A stretch of 35,307 bases of DNA, from the NCBI GenBank assembly GCA_002423545.1, contig DIWP01000010.1, forward strand, positions 15,084 to 50,390, given 5' to 3'. Shown here in pieces: positions 24,034 to 31,280 of this stretch. The position numbers were made by a program, and so were the translations under genes. The notes beneath the pieces are model-generated. The model made no database searches, was not told the DNA's origin, and saw nothing but the letters and a program-made list of their open reading frames with translations. Numbering within the stretch: the stretch's first letter is position 1; each line of letters starts with the position of its first letter. The stretch comes from Thermoleophilia bacterium UBA6103. Its GTDB lineage: Bacteria; Actinomycetota; Thermoleophilia; UBA2241.

Positions 24034-25392
24034 TCAGACCCCGAGGCCATCGTCCCTGTCGAGTCCCAGGCCGTCGTCTGCGTCGGGCTCGAGCGCTGAG
24101 TCCTCCCCGGCGTCCACTACCCCGGACGCCAGCCCCAGGACCGCCGTGGCCTCGGCCTGCGGCAACTCCTCGACCGTCCGCAGCCTTCTTTCCATGGCGC
24201 GCGTGCGCACGCCGGTCTCGTCGATAGTGCGGCTGGCGGCCTCGAGCTGCCGCTTCACCTTGCCCAGGACGTCGCCGAACTTGCCGAACTCGGTCTTGAC
24301 GGCGCCGAGCACTCTCCAGACCTCGGAGGCCTGTTGCTCGATCGCCAGCGTCTGGAAGCCCATGCGGAGACTGCTCAGCAGGGCCGCCAGGGTCGTGGGC
24401 CCGGCGACGTTGATGCGGTACTTCTGCTGCAGTTCCTCGACGAGCGCCGGCCGGCGCACGACCTCGGCGTAGAGCCCCTCGGTGGCCAGGAACATGATGG
24501 CGAAGTCGGTGGTGTGGGGCGGCTTGACGTACTTGTCGTGGATCTCGCGCGCGGCGAGACGTATCGCCCGCCCGAGCCCCTCGCAGGCGCGCTGCGCGCC
24601 GTCCGCGTCGCCGGCCTCGGCGCAGTCCTGGATACGGGCGTAGTCTTCCTGCGGCAGCTTGGAGTCGATCGGCAGCCAGACGCAGACGTCCGGCTCGTCC
24701 CTGGCTCCGGGCAGCCTGATGGCGTACTCCACCATCTCGGCCGACCCGGGCTCGACGTGCACGTTCCTCTCGTACTGACCCGGTGCCAGGATCTCGTCGA
24801 GAAGCGCGCCGAGCTGGACCTCGGCCCAGGTGCCGCGCGCCTTGACGTTGGTGAGCACGCGCTTGAGGTCGCCGACGCCGCTCGCCAGGGCCTGCATCTC
24901 CCCCAGGCCCTTCTGAACCGACTCGAGCTGATCGCCGACGAGCTTGAACGACTCGCCGAGGCGCTTCTCCAGCGTGGTCTGGAGCTTCTCGTCGACCGTG
25001 CTGCGCATCTCCTCGAGCTTCTTCTCGTTGCCGGCCTGCAGCTCGCGCACGCGCGTGTCGAGCGTGGTCCGGATGGTGTCGAGGGACGCCTGGTTGGCGT
25101 CGCGAAGCTCCCGCAGGCCCTTCGAGAGGCCGTCGAGCTGAGCACGCTGCATGTTTCCCATGCTCCCCAGCGTGGCAGTCAGCGTCTGGTTGGCGGCCGT
25201 GACCCCCTGAGCCAGCTCGTGACGGGACGACGCGGCCGCTCGCGCCGCCTCTTCGCGGGCCCGCTGCAGCTCCGCCTGCAGGCGGTCGCCGCGACCACGG
25301 GCGCCGTTCGCCGACCGCACCAGCAGCGCCACGAGCAGCACCAGGGCGATCACGACCAGTATCAGCAGCGCCCACAGCAAGGCGTCGGTCAT
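24034..25392 (-). CDS. rmuC: DNA recombination protein RmuC family
   Basis: A 452-residue protein. An N-terminal membrane helix (LLWALLILVVIALVLLVALLV, about 5-25) is followed by a long coiled coil (about 30-195, Arg/Glu/Ala/Gln heptads such as DRLQAELQRAREEAARAA). The RmuC nuclease-like domain follows (about 200-400): GDLKRVLTNVKARGTWAEVQ, LDEILAPGQYERNV, VWLPIDSKLPQEDYARI, HTTDFAIMFLATEGLYAEVV and RMGFQTLAIEQQASEVW. The acidic tail ends in DDGLG repeats. RmuC proteins limit recombination at inverted repeats. ATG 25392 has GGAGGAG five bases upstream and overlaps by ATGA a small upstream reading frame (25389-25517). It is convergent with the thioredoxin gene. Confidence 0.92.
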   Translation of the reverse strand: MTDALLWALLILVVIALVLLVALLVRSANGARGRGDRLQAELQRAREEAARAAASSRHELAQGVTAANQTLTATLGSMGNMQRAQLDGLSKGLRELRDANQASLDTIRTTLDTRVRELQAGNEKKLEEMRSTVDEKLQTTLEKRLGESFKLVGDQLESVQKGLGEMQALASGVGDLKRVLTNVKARGTWAEVQLGALLDEILAPGQYERNVHVEPGSAEMVEYAIRLPGARDEPDVCVWLPIDSKLPQEDYARIQDCAEAGDADGAQRACEGLGRAIRLAAREIHDKYVKPPHTTDFAIMFLATEGLYAEVVRRPALVEELQQKYRINVAGPTTLAALLSSLRMGFQTLAIEQQASEVWRVLGAVKTEFGKFGDVLGKVKRQLEAASRTIDETGVRTRAMERRLRTVEELPQAEATAVLGLASGVVDAGEDSALEPDADDGLGLDRDDGLGV

Positions 25393-25405
25393 GCCACTCC
25401 TCCAG

Positions 25406-25500
25406 GCTCGTCTCCGGACATGCGTCGTCCGGGCTCGTCTCCGGACGTGCCTTGTTCGGACTCGCACCGTCCGGGCTCGTCTGGCGATGTGCGTCGTCTC
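25406..25500 (-). repeat. 27-base tandem repeats in the rmuC leader, coding a small ORF
   Basis: Copies begin at 25406, 25433 and (degenerate, after a 15-base partial unit) 25475, built on GCTCGTCTCCGGACATGCG. On the minus strand they lie in an open frame 25517-25389 of 42 residues containing SPDEPGR, SGDEPGRR and SGDEPGG. Its TGA overlaps the rmuC ATG by four bases. Whether it is translated is not known. Confidence 0.5.
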
Positions 25501-25628
25501 AAGAGCCGCCGCGTCATGCCCGGCGATCGGGCACACGGGCGTGACGGCCGAGCCAGGCACAGTATGGACGGACGCTCGGACGGACCCGAGCGCGAGGTTC
25601 AAGAGCGCCGCGACGGCCGCGGTCAGGC

Positions 25629-26009
25629 TCAGGCCTCGGGAACCCCCACGAACCGCACGGCCGGAAGGTCGCGGAAGTGCGGGTCGTGCGTCCAGAGCTC
25701 CGCGTCATGGGCGCGGGCTGTGGCGTAGACGATGCTGTCGGCCAGAGGCAGACGATGGTCGACACCGAGCGCGCTTGCCGCGGCGACCAGGTCCCCATCG
25801 AGCGATACCACCTGCCCCAGAGACATGATGACGAGGCACTCGGCGGCGGCTTCTCTCCCCCGTTCCCGGTACATCACTCGTGAAACCTCGAGGAGGCAGA
25901 TCGTGGGCACTACGATCTGCGCCGGGTCGGCAAATGCCGGGACGTACTCCCGGGAGAGCTCCGAGCCCTTGATAGCCTCAAGCCAGCCGCAGGAGTCGAC
26001 GACGATCAC
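25629..26009 (-). CDS. VapC-type PIN-domain toxin ribonuclease
   Basis: A 126-residue PIN-domain protein, the toxin of a type II toxin-antitoxin pair. It is expected to be a Mg-dependent RNase. The acidic catalytic quartet is visible: Asp5 in IVVDSCGWLE, Glu41 in CLLEVSR, Asp91 in PLADSIVYATARAHDAELW and Asp109 in THDPHF. Length is typical. GTG 26009 overlaps the antitoxin stop by four bases (GTGA), so the toxin is translationally coupled to and follows its antitoxin, as is standard. Confidence 0.9.
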   Translation of the reverse strand: MIVVDSCGWLEAIKGSELSREYVPAFADPAQIVVPTICLLEVSRVMYRERGREAAAECLVIMSLGQVVSLDGDLVAAASALGVDHRLPLADSIVYATARAHDAELWTHDPHFRDLPAVRFVGVPEA

Positions 26010-26212
26010 GGCAGCCGGTCGTCGCGATCGAACGAGGTGTCGATGTCCGGATAGAGGCCGACGATATCGCTCATCCGGCGCGCCGGCAGCACATGCAGGC
26101 GACCGTCGAGAGCGACGACATCGAACTCCTGCCCGGGCTGCAGGTGAAGCTCCCGGCGGACATCCTCAGGGATCACGATCTGATACTTGCTGGACAGCGC
26201 GACTCTGGTCAC
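26006..26212 (-). CDS. VapB-type AbrB/MazE-fold antitoxin
   Basis: A 68-residue swapped-hairpin AbrB/SpoVT DNA-binding antitoxin. The N-terminal DNA-binding part reads VALSSKYQIVIPEDVRRELH, then LQPGQEFDVVALDGRLHVLPA, and the C-terminal toxin-binding tail is acidic and disordered (GLYPDIDTSFDRDD). I take GTG 26212 as the start because GGAGG lies eight bases upstream and the family normally begins just before this motif. An in-frame ATG at 26278 would give 90 residues. It would bind the VapC-type toxin encoded immediately downstream and repress its own promoter, whose likely operators are the direct repeats at 26281-26332. Confidence 0.87.
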   Translation of the reverse strand: MTRVALSSKYQIVIPEDVRRELHLQPGQEFDVVALDGRLHVLPARRMSDIVGLYPDIDTSFDRDDRLP

Positions 26213-26280
26213 GGCGGTCGCCTCCGAGCGGGCGAGTTCGTCTATGCGTGTCAACAGTACCTCCATCGATACATCCACAC

Positions 26281-26332
26281 AAGCTATCGACTGCTATCTC
26301 ACGACTGTAGATACTTCTTGCGAAGCTATCGA
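26281..26332. promoter_or_regulatory. Direct repeats, candidate VapB operator
   Basis: AAGCTATCGA occurs perfectly at 26281-26290 and 26323-26332, start-to-start 42 bases (about four helical turns), directly upstream of vapB in an AT-richer patch. Confidence 0.5.
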
Positions 26333-26404
26333 TATCTCTCCCTGAGGCATCCATTGAAGCACGCAGCGCTCCGCCGTGCCAGAGTGACAAGGGCGAGACA
26401 CGGT

Positions 26405-26444
26405 TGACGTTGCCGGCCGGCAGGAGGTGACATTGCCGGCCGGC
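26405..26444. repeat. 17-base direct repeat with GCCGGCCGGC core
   Basis: TGACGTTGCCGGCCGGC at 26405-26421 and TGACATTGCCGGCCGGC at 26428-26444, one mismatch, 23 bases apart. The core GCCGGCCGGC is itself a palindrome. Confidence 0.55.
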
Positions 26445-26601
26445 GGGGGGGTGTCGTTGCGGCTGCCCCGCGGCGACGTCGTCACTGAGCCCGATCGCCA
26501 CCGGCGAAGCCGAGCTGGGCGTCCGCGGCGCGAGCAAGTACCATCTGAGTCCTGCGACGATATGCACCGGATCTCATGGCCCGGCGAACGGAGACGACCT
26601 C

Positions 26602-28743
26602 ATGGCTCACGATGCCTCCGCGATCCCATCGGACCCCACCTCCAGACTGAGCCCCGCTCAGGAGATGCGCCTGCGACACGCCGACATCCTGGCCGAGGAT
26701 GGGGTGCTGCGCATCGATCCATTGACGACGCTGGAGCGGCTTGATGGCGCCCGCATGGTCGCCAACGCCCGCGTGCTGCTGAGCGCGCTGGCCGATGGTC
26801 CGGTGACGGCGACGGCGTCGCGCGGCAACCTCCCGCGAGCGTTCGTGCGGCGCATGCTCGACGAGATGAGCTGGCACCCACTGCAGCAGGAACGCCTGGG
26901 ACTCGACGAGCGCACCACGTTCAACGAGGAGGACGTGCCCGATCTCAGCACGCTGCGCCGCGTGCTGGGACTGGCCGGCCTTCTGAAGAAGCGGCGCGGC
27001 AGCTTCTCGCTGACGCGCCGCGGCGAGCAGCTGCTCGAAGCAGACCAGGCCGGTCGACTCTTCGCCCTGCTCTTCCGCACTTACTTCGGCAAGTTCAACA
27101 TGTTCTACGAGTACGCCTGGCAGGACGATCTCGAGATGCAGGCGCGCATCGTCTTCTCGTTGTGGGTCATCAGCGAGATGACCGACCGGGGCGGATCAAC
27201 GGCAGCAGGCAGCGAGCCTCCCGGCGCCACCACCCGGGAGATCGCTCAGATGGTCGCTCGCGACGAGCTGCTCTGGGCCGTGATGGAGGCCCAGCAGGTC
27301 GCCTGGATGGTCGACCGGTTCCCTCGCGCGGTAGGCTCCGTGATCCTGGAGCCGCTCGAGGATTTCGGACTGCTCACCCGGACCCACCAGGACGCGGCGA
27401 CCTCCCAGAGCTACCTGCGCTCCTGGGATCTCAGCGCGCGGTGGACGGCCACAGCTCTCTTCACGACCGCGTTCACCTTCCAGCTGGATCCGATCGAGCC
27501 CGACGGCGCGGCGTTGGAGGAGGCCGAGTGGGCGGCCTTCGTACCGGCCATGCACGTCACCGCGGATGAGGCGTTCGATCGCTACCTGACCGACGGCGCC
27601 TCGCCGCTGGTGCGCGACGCCGGCTCCCACATATCGATGCTCATCGACGCGTGGGCGGCGTTCCTCGACAGCCGGGAAGCCCCGCGGCGCGGCAGGAGGT
27701 CGGGTGGGCCGAGAGGTACCCGCGAGGCGCCGATGACGGCGCTCGATGCCGTGGCCACGGCCCCGACGTTCGTCGAGGATGTGCGCTCGCTCGGACGCCC
27801 CGATGAGCCGGGACCGGCCGCGTTCGCCGCGGCGATGGTGGCGGACTTCGCGGTGTGGTGCGCGGAGAACGAGCTGATCCCGAAGAGCATGGCCGTGCGG
27901 CGCGCCCAGGAGGCGGAGCAGGCGGCCGGCCGGTTCGGCCGTGCCCTGAGGGCCGGCACTATGCACGAAGGGGGTGCCCCCGACAGCGCGGCCGCGGCTC
28001 TGCGCGAAGGCGGTACTCCCAAGGACGCCGGGGATGACGGGCTCGCGCCACCGGCCAGGACGCCGGCGGCGGCGCCAGGCGACGTGACCCCCGCCCAGCT
28101 TCGACTGGTCCCGGAGGCGCGCGCCACGGGGAGCACCGGCCGCGTCGCGCGCCTCACCGTCACGCTGCTGGACACCGAGCCCGCCGTGTGGCGCCGGATC
28201 GAGGTGCCGCTCGGCTCGACCTTCGCGGAGCTTCACACCTTCCTGAACGTCGCCATGGGCTGGCAGGACTACCACCTGCACGAGTTCGGCTACGGGGATC
28301 GACTCGTGGGCGGGCCGGAGCTCAACGACGGCACCGGCCCCGAGGTGGAGGACGAAGAGGTCCTCACCCTGGCGGACGTGCTCGCCGAAGGTCACCGGAT
28401 GCTCTCCTACATCTACGACTTCGGCGACGACTGGCACCACACTGTCCACGTCGATGCGGTCGAGGACGCCTTGGAGGGCGTCTTCTACCCGCGCTGCATC
28501 GACGGTGCCCGCGCCTGCCCTCCCGAGGATGTCGGCGGTGCTCACGGCTACGCGGTCTTCGTTGACGCCATGGCCGATCCGCGCCATCCCGAGCATGCGG
28601 ACCAGGCGCTCTGGTTCGAGGAGGTGTGCGAAGCCGACACCTTCGAGCCGGAGGCGTTCGACATCGAGACGGTCAGCCGCCTTCTGCGCATCGCCGCGAC
28701 CGGGGAGTTGGCCGCCGACGACCTCGACTTCTTCGGCGCCTGA
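26602..28743 (+). CDS. Large fusion protein with C-terminal pRiA4b ORF-3 (IS1096 TnpR-like) domain
   Basis: A 713-residue protein. The C-terminal ~200 residues (about 515-700) match the pRiA4b ORF-3 / IS1096 passenger family: TVTLLDTEPAVWRRIEVPLG, FAELHTFLNVAMGWQDYHLH, EFGYGDRLVG, YIYDFGDDWHHTVHVD and the Cys-containing YPRCIDGARACPPEDVGGAHGY. The N-terminal ~390 residues are helical, with a winged-helix-like SLTRRGEQLLEADQAGRL; I do not recognise the rest (FRTYFGKFNMFYEYAW, VAWMVDRFPRAVGSVI). A disordered linker joins the halves. This domain sits in transposon passengers and stand-alone proteins without an established function. No transposase or inverted terminal repeat is seen next to it. 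The start ATG 26602 follows GGAG. The protein is far longer than the usual ~180-residue domain family. Confidence 0.78.
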   Translation: MAHDASAIPSDPTSRLSPAQEMRLRHADILAEDGVLRIDPLTTLERLDGARMVANARVLLSALADGPVTATASRGNLPRAFVRRMLDEMSWHPLQQERLGLDERTTFNEEDVPDLSTLRRVLGLAGLLKKRRGSFSLTRRGEQLLEADQAGRLFALLFRTYFGKFNMFYEYAWQDDLEMQARIVFSLWVISEMTDRGGSTAAGSEPPGATTREIAQMVARDELLWAVMEAQQVAWMVDRFPRAVGSVILEPLEDFGLLTRTHQDAATSQSYLRSWDLSARWTATALFTTAFTFQLDPIEPDGAALEEAEWAAFVPAMHVTADEAFDRYLTDGASPLVRDAGSHISMLIDAWAAFLDSREAPRRGRRSGGPRGTREAPMTALDAVATAPTFVEDVRSLGRPDEPGPAAFAAAMVADFAVWCAENELIPKSMAVRRAQEAEQAAGRFGRALRAGTMHEGGAPDSAAAALREGGTPKDAGDDGLAPPARTPAAAPGDVTPAQLRLVPEARATGSTGRVARLTVTLLDTEPAVWRRIEVPLGSTFAELHTFLNVAMGWQDYHLHEFGYGDRLVGGPELNDGTGPEVEDEEVLTLADVLAEGHRMLSYIYDFGDDWHHTVHVDAVEDALEGVFYPRCIDGARACPPEDVGGAHGYAVFVDAMADPRHPEHADQALWFEEVCEADTFEPEAFDIETVSRLLRIAATGELAADDLDFFGA

Positions 28744-28830
28744 CCCCAGAGGTTTCGTAGACCCGCCGTTGCAGTCGATGAGCATCTCTCGCTTCGCGGC
28801 ACGTTCACCGCTCGGATCACAGTACCGACA

Positions 28831-28929
28831 GGTATCTCGCCGTTTTGGCGCGATACTTGGCGAGATAGTCGAGAAGACGGTGAATGGAGCCAGTATCTCG
28901 CCATTTCGGCGCGATACCTGGCGCGATAC
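28831..28929. repeat. Two 38-base repeats built of TATCTCGCC half-sites
   Basis: Copies at 28831-28868 and 28892-28929 differ at 6 of 38 positions and lie 61 bases apart. Each has the order TATCTCGCC, 5 bases, GGCGCGATA, 3 bases, GGCGAGATA (or GGCGCGATA in copy 2), so each carries inverted half-sites. They resemble protein-binding or hairpin elements rather than transposon ends. Confidence 0.65.
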
Positions 28930-29106
28930 TCCGTGACTCACCGCTCCTACCGACGAGTCACTTCACAGTATGTGGAGCACGCTGCACCGCGCTGTCGTCC
29001 GCGACGGGTACCGCGGCTCACGGGCGGTCAACGATTGACTTCGGACCAAGCGTCGCGTAGCCTGATGCCAATCCAGTCATCTGGAGGTGGATGGCGAACG
29101 CCATCG

Positions 29107-29128
29107 AGGGGGCCGCGGGGCCCCCTTT
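29107..29128 (+). terminator. Terminator-like hairpin with short T-run
   Basis: AGGGGGCC (29107-29114), loop GCGG, GGCCCCCT (29119-29126), then TT and CGTCTTCT. It is canonical in shape on the plus strand, but no plus-strand gene ends directly before it. Confidence 0.5.
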
Positions 29129-29251
29129 CGTCTTCTACAGCATCTTCTTGCCGAACGTTCTTGACCCGCGCCGGTCGTACTTGCTCTGCAACGCAGTGAT
29201 CACCCGTGTCGCGAACGGCGCGATCGTGACGGCGTGTCCGTTCTGGCGCAG

Positions 29252-29284
29252 GATCTCGTTGCGACTGGGATGGGCAACGAGATC
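29252..29284. repeat. Perfect 11-base inverted repeat
   Basis: GATCTCGTTGC at 29252-29262 and GCAACGAGATC at 29274-29284 around an 11-base loop, with no T-run. It is a structured element of unknown role. Confidence 0.55.
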
Positions 29285-29326
29285 GGCGAGTCACAGCTCA
29301 GAACGGATGGCTGACGACCGGCCTGC

Positions 29327-29358
29327 TAAAAAGGAAACGGCCGGAAGCCTCCGGCCGT
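29327..29358 (-). terminator. Rho-independent terminator of the Abi gene
   Basis: Perfect 9-base arms ACGGCCGGA and TCCGGCCGT around AGCC. On the minus strand they are followed by TTTCCTTTTT. It lies 68 bases past the Abi stop codon. Confidence 0.78.
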
Positions 29359-29425
29359 CTCAGGTGTCCCCCTCAGGGGTGCACCGCAATTCCATCTGAG
29401 TATACCCCGCGACCTACAGAGCCGT

Positions 29426-30391
29426 CTACGAGGCTCGCACCCAGGCCTCCAGCCCCGACACCTTGGCGCGGTTGTCGGTGTGGACGATCATGTCGAACAC
29501 GCGGGCCGGCACACGATCCCGTAGTTCGTCGGCCATAAGGGAGTAGACCCTGGTGGCACGATACACGTCGCGCTTCGGGAAGCCGAGGCGCCGCGACAGA
29601 TAGACCACCAAGGCCAGGTAGTCGGTGATAGTGCGAAAGTCGACAGTCAGGGTGGATGGAAAGCCGAGCTCACGGCCCAGCAGGCCCGAGATCTTCTTTC
29701 TGATCCTCGCACTCGCGAACCGTGTGTCGAACACCACACCATTGTGTGCCACCGCGTTGCGCAGATCGGTGATCGCAAACACCAGATGGGGCACGAGGTC
29801 GGCGTCGCTGCGTCGGAGTCCCCACCTGCCGGCAACAAGAACCAGAGCTTCCGTCGACAGCTGCTCAAGCAGCTTGCCGAAATGCCCCAGCGTGATCACC
29901 TCGAACAGCGCCCAGAGCGGAACGGCCTCTCCCGGGACGTCATAGTAGTGCCTGACTATGCGGTCGCCGCGCACGTAGCGCTCGAGGAGCACCGCATTGC
30001 CCGCATGGATCACCTCAAGCTTGCCCTGACGACCGTTCTTCCTGGTACCGGGCATGAGCCGGGCGTACACATCGACAAGCACCGACGAATCGGCGGCATC
30101 AAGCAGTTCGACGAGAGCCAGATTCTTCATGGTCATCTCGAGCTTCATGAGCAGCGGGTAGAAGAGCGCCTTCAGGCCGGCGTCGAAGCCGACGACCGCC
30201 GAGAGCTCATCGAGTGAGGCATACGGGATCGTTCTGGATGGAGCGCCGCTGAAGCGGTATCCCTTGTAGCCATGGAAGTAGCCGATACGGGCGAGGGACC
30301 TCTTGTCCGCCGAGCCGGCCACGGCGATGCCGGCGCTCGAGCGCATGTGTCGCATGAGTGCATTGAGTGACTTGTATGACGTCGTGCTCAT
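29426..30391 (-). CDS. Abi family abortive-infection protein (Abi_2, AbiD/AbiF-like)
   Basis: A 321-residue predicted phage-defence protein. It has the Abi_2 pattern: YKSLNALMRHMRSSAGI, ARIGYFHGYKGYRFSGAPSR, then AVVGFDAGLKALFYPLLMKLEMTMKN and PLWALFEVITLGHFGKLLEQL. The conserved RNAVAHNGVVFD (Arg-x4-His, HEPN-like RNase motif) suggests RNA cleavage on activation. I take ATG 30391 as the start; an upstream in-frame codon at 30472 is less likely. It lies about 90 bases beyond the HNH remnant on the same strand and ends in a good terminator, so it can be a self-contained unit. GC is lower than in the catabolic region. Confidence 0.82.
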   Translation of the reverse strand: MSTTSYKSLNALMRHMRSSAGIAVAGSADKRSLARIGYFHGYKGYRFSGAPSRTIPYASLDELSAVVGFDAGLKALFYPLLMKLEMTMKNLALVELLDAADSSVLVDVYARLMPGTRKNGRQGKLEVIHAGNAVLLERYVRGDRIVRHYYDVPGEAVPLWALFEVITLGHFGKLLEQLSTEALVLVAGRWGLRRSDADLVPHLVFAITDLRNAVAHNGVVFDTRFASARIRKKISGLLGRELGFPSTLTVDFRTITDYLALVVYLSRRLGFPKRDVYRATRVYSLMADELRDRVPARVFDMIVHTDNRAKVSGLEAWVRAS

Positions 30392-30481
30392 CGCAGGTCC
30401 GATCCGACCAGCATTCTGAACGCCAATCACGACGCCTTTCCACCCTCCGGAGGATGACAATGCCCGACGCATGGATGCGGT

Positions 30482-31261
30482 CTACCCTCTGAACACCTCC
30501 ATGACGTGCCAGTCGAGCAGCTCGGGGTCGGGCTGGTCGGTGAGGGCGTGTGGGACGGCGATGGCGCGGCCGGCGAAGCGCTCGTACTCGCGGCCGTTGT
30601 GGAAGTCGTCGGCGAGGTCGTGGCTGACGCGGAAGCGGTAGTCCGGCGTGACGGTGACGTAGCCGGCGTCGTAGAGGCGGTGGATGTCGGCGCGCAGGAG
30701 CAGCCCGTTGGGTGGCGCGTGCGCGCCGCCATCCGCGTAAGGGCGCACGTGCGCGGCCTCGAGCGCGGGCAGCGAGTGCTCACCGGAGACGGCGCAGGCG
30801 CCGTAGGCGCTGGTGACGGCGATGCGGAAGGTGCCCTGGCCGAGGCGCGGCTGCACGACCTGCGGCGCGCCGTAGCGGCGGAGCTCCGCTGCGAGCGGCT
30901 CCGCCTCCGGCCGCAGCCGCGCCGCGCGCTCCAGGCATTCGGCGAGGACGCGCCGTCCGTCGCCGCTCGAGACATCGATCGTCTTGCCGCTCTGCGTGCG
31001 CGGGCGCCAGTCGGCGTGGTCGGCCACCCAGTCGTCGCGAGGGAAGAAGACCGGCTGCGAGATCATGATGCAGCCGACCTCGCAGTCCTGGGGACGGGCG
31101 AGGAGTGCGCTCCCCGTGCGACGGCGGATGGCCTCGATGCGCGCCGCCATCTCGGCGAACGTGTCGGTGCCGTTCTTGTCGCCGAAGGACTCCCAGGCGA
31201 GCCATACGGCCAAACCAGCCGAAGTCGCTGTTGGCGATGAAGGCGGCGCAATCGATCCCAA
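30482..31261 (-). CDS. HNH endonuclease, N-terminally truncated (probable pseudogene)
   Basis: The C-terminal part is a recognisable HNH restriction-type endonuclease: CAVSGEHSLPALEAAHVRPY, then NGLLLRADIHRLYDAGYVTV and LLDWHVMEVFRG. N-terminal to it is LAVWLAWESFGDKNG followed by CEVGCIMISQPVFFPRDDW, the family's middle segment. Full-length relatives have ~80 further residues before WLAWESFG. Here the frame opens only ~20 codons earlier, while the alternative minus frame just upstream reads FIANSDFGWFG, which fits the missing piece. That indicates a frameshift near 31215 and loss of the 5' end where the DUF3732 gene abuts (13 bases). The TTG at 31261 only bounds the frame. It may still produce a C-terminal fragment, but I doubt activity. 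Confidence 0.6.
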   Translation of the reverse strand: MGSIAPPSSPTATSAGLAVWLAWESFGDKNGTDTFAEMAARIEAIRRRTGSALLARPQDCEVGCIMISQPVFFPRDDWVADHADWRPRTQSGKTIDVSSGDGRRVLAECLERAARLRPEAEPLAAELRRYGAPQVVQPRLGQGTFRIAVTSAYGACAVSGEHSLPALEAAHVRPYADGGAHAPPNGLLLRADIHRLYDAGYVTVTPDYRFRVSHDLADDFHNGREYERFAGRAIAVPHALTDQPDPELLDWHVMEVFRG

Positions 31262-31280
31262 GGGTCACTTCGTCAGGGTG

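Larger units (their letters stand above)
26213..26601. other. Intergenic region upstream of vapBC
   Basis: 389 bases. It contains the AAGCTATCGA direct repeats at 26281-26332, an AT-richer patch (26270-26345) that probably holds the vapBC promoter, the GCCGGCCGGC repeat pair at 26405-26444, and the ribosome site GGAG before the 713-residue gene. Confidence 0.5.
28744..29425. other. Repeat- and hairpin-rich non-coding region
   Basis: 682 bases between the pRiA4b-type gene and the Abi gene. In order it holds the paired TATCTCGCC-based repeats at 28831-28929, a GATGGCG/CGCCATC hairpin at 29090-29105, a T-tailed hairpin at 29107-29128, a perfect 11-base inverted repeat at 29252-29284, and the minus-strand terminator at 29327-29358. 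No convincing gene is present. It forms the GC and gene-content border of the defence island. Confidence 0.5.

Noticed and set aside
22199..25375. 1058-codon minus frame spanning the EamA, thioredoxin and rmuC genes
   Set aside because: It is antisense or out of frame to three well-supported genes and has no domain of its own.
26602..28929. Transposon (IS1096-like) carrying the pRiA4b domain
   Set aside because: No transposase gene or terminal inverted repeats flank it; the 28831 repeats lie on one side only.
29091..29399. 102-codon plus frame with GGAGG before its ATG
   Set aside because: It runs through a terminator-like hairpin, an inverted repeat and the Abi terminator; composition looks non-coding.
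30780..31268. Separate gene in the alternative minus frame over the HNH gene
   Set aside because: Only its first ~15 codons look family-like; the rest is a shadow, so it is better read as the frameshifted 5' part of the HNH gene.
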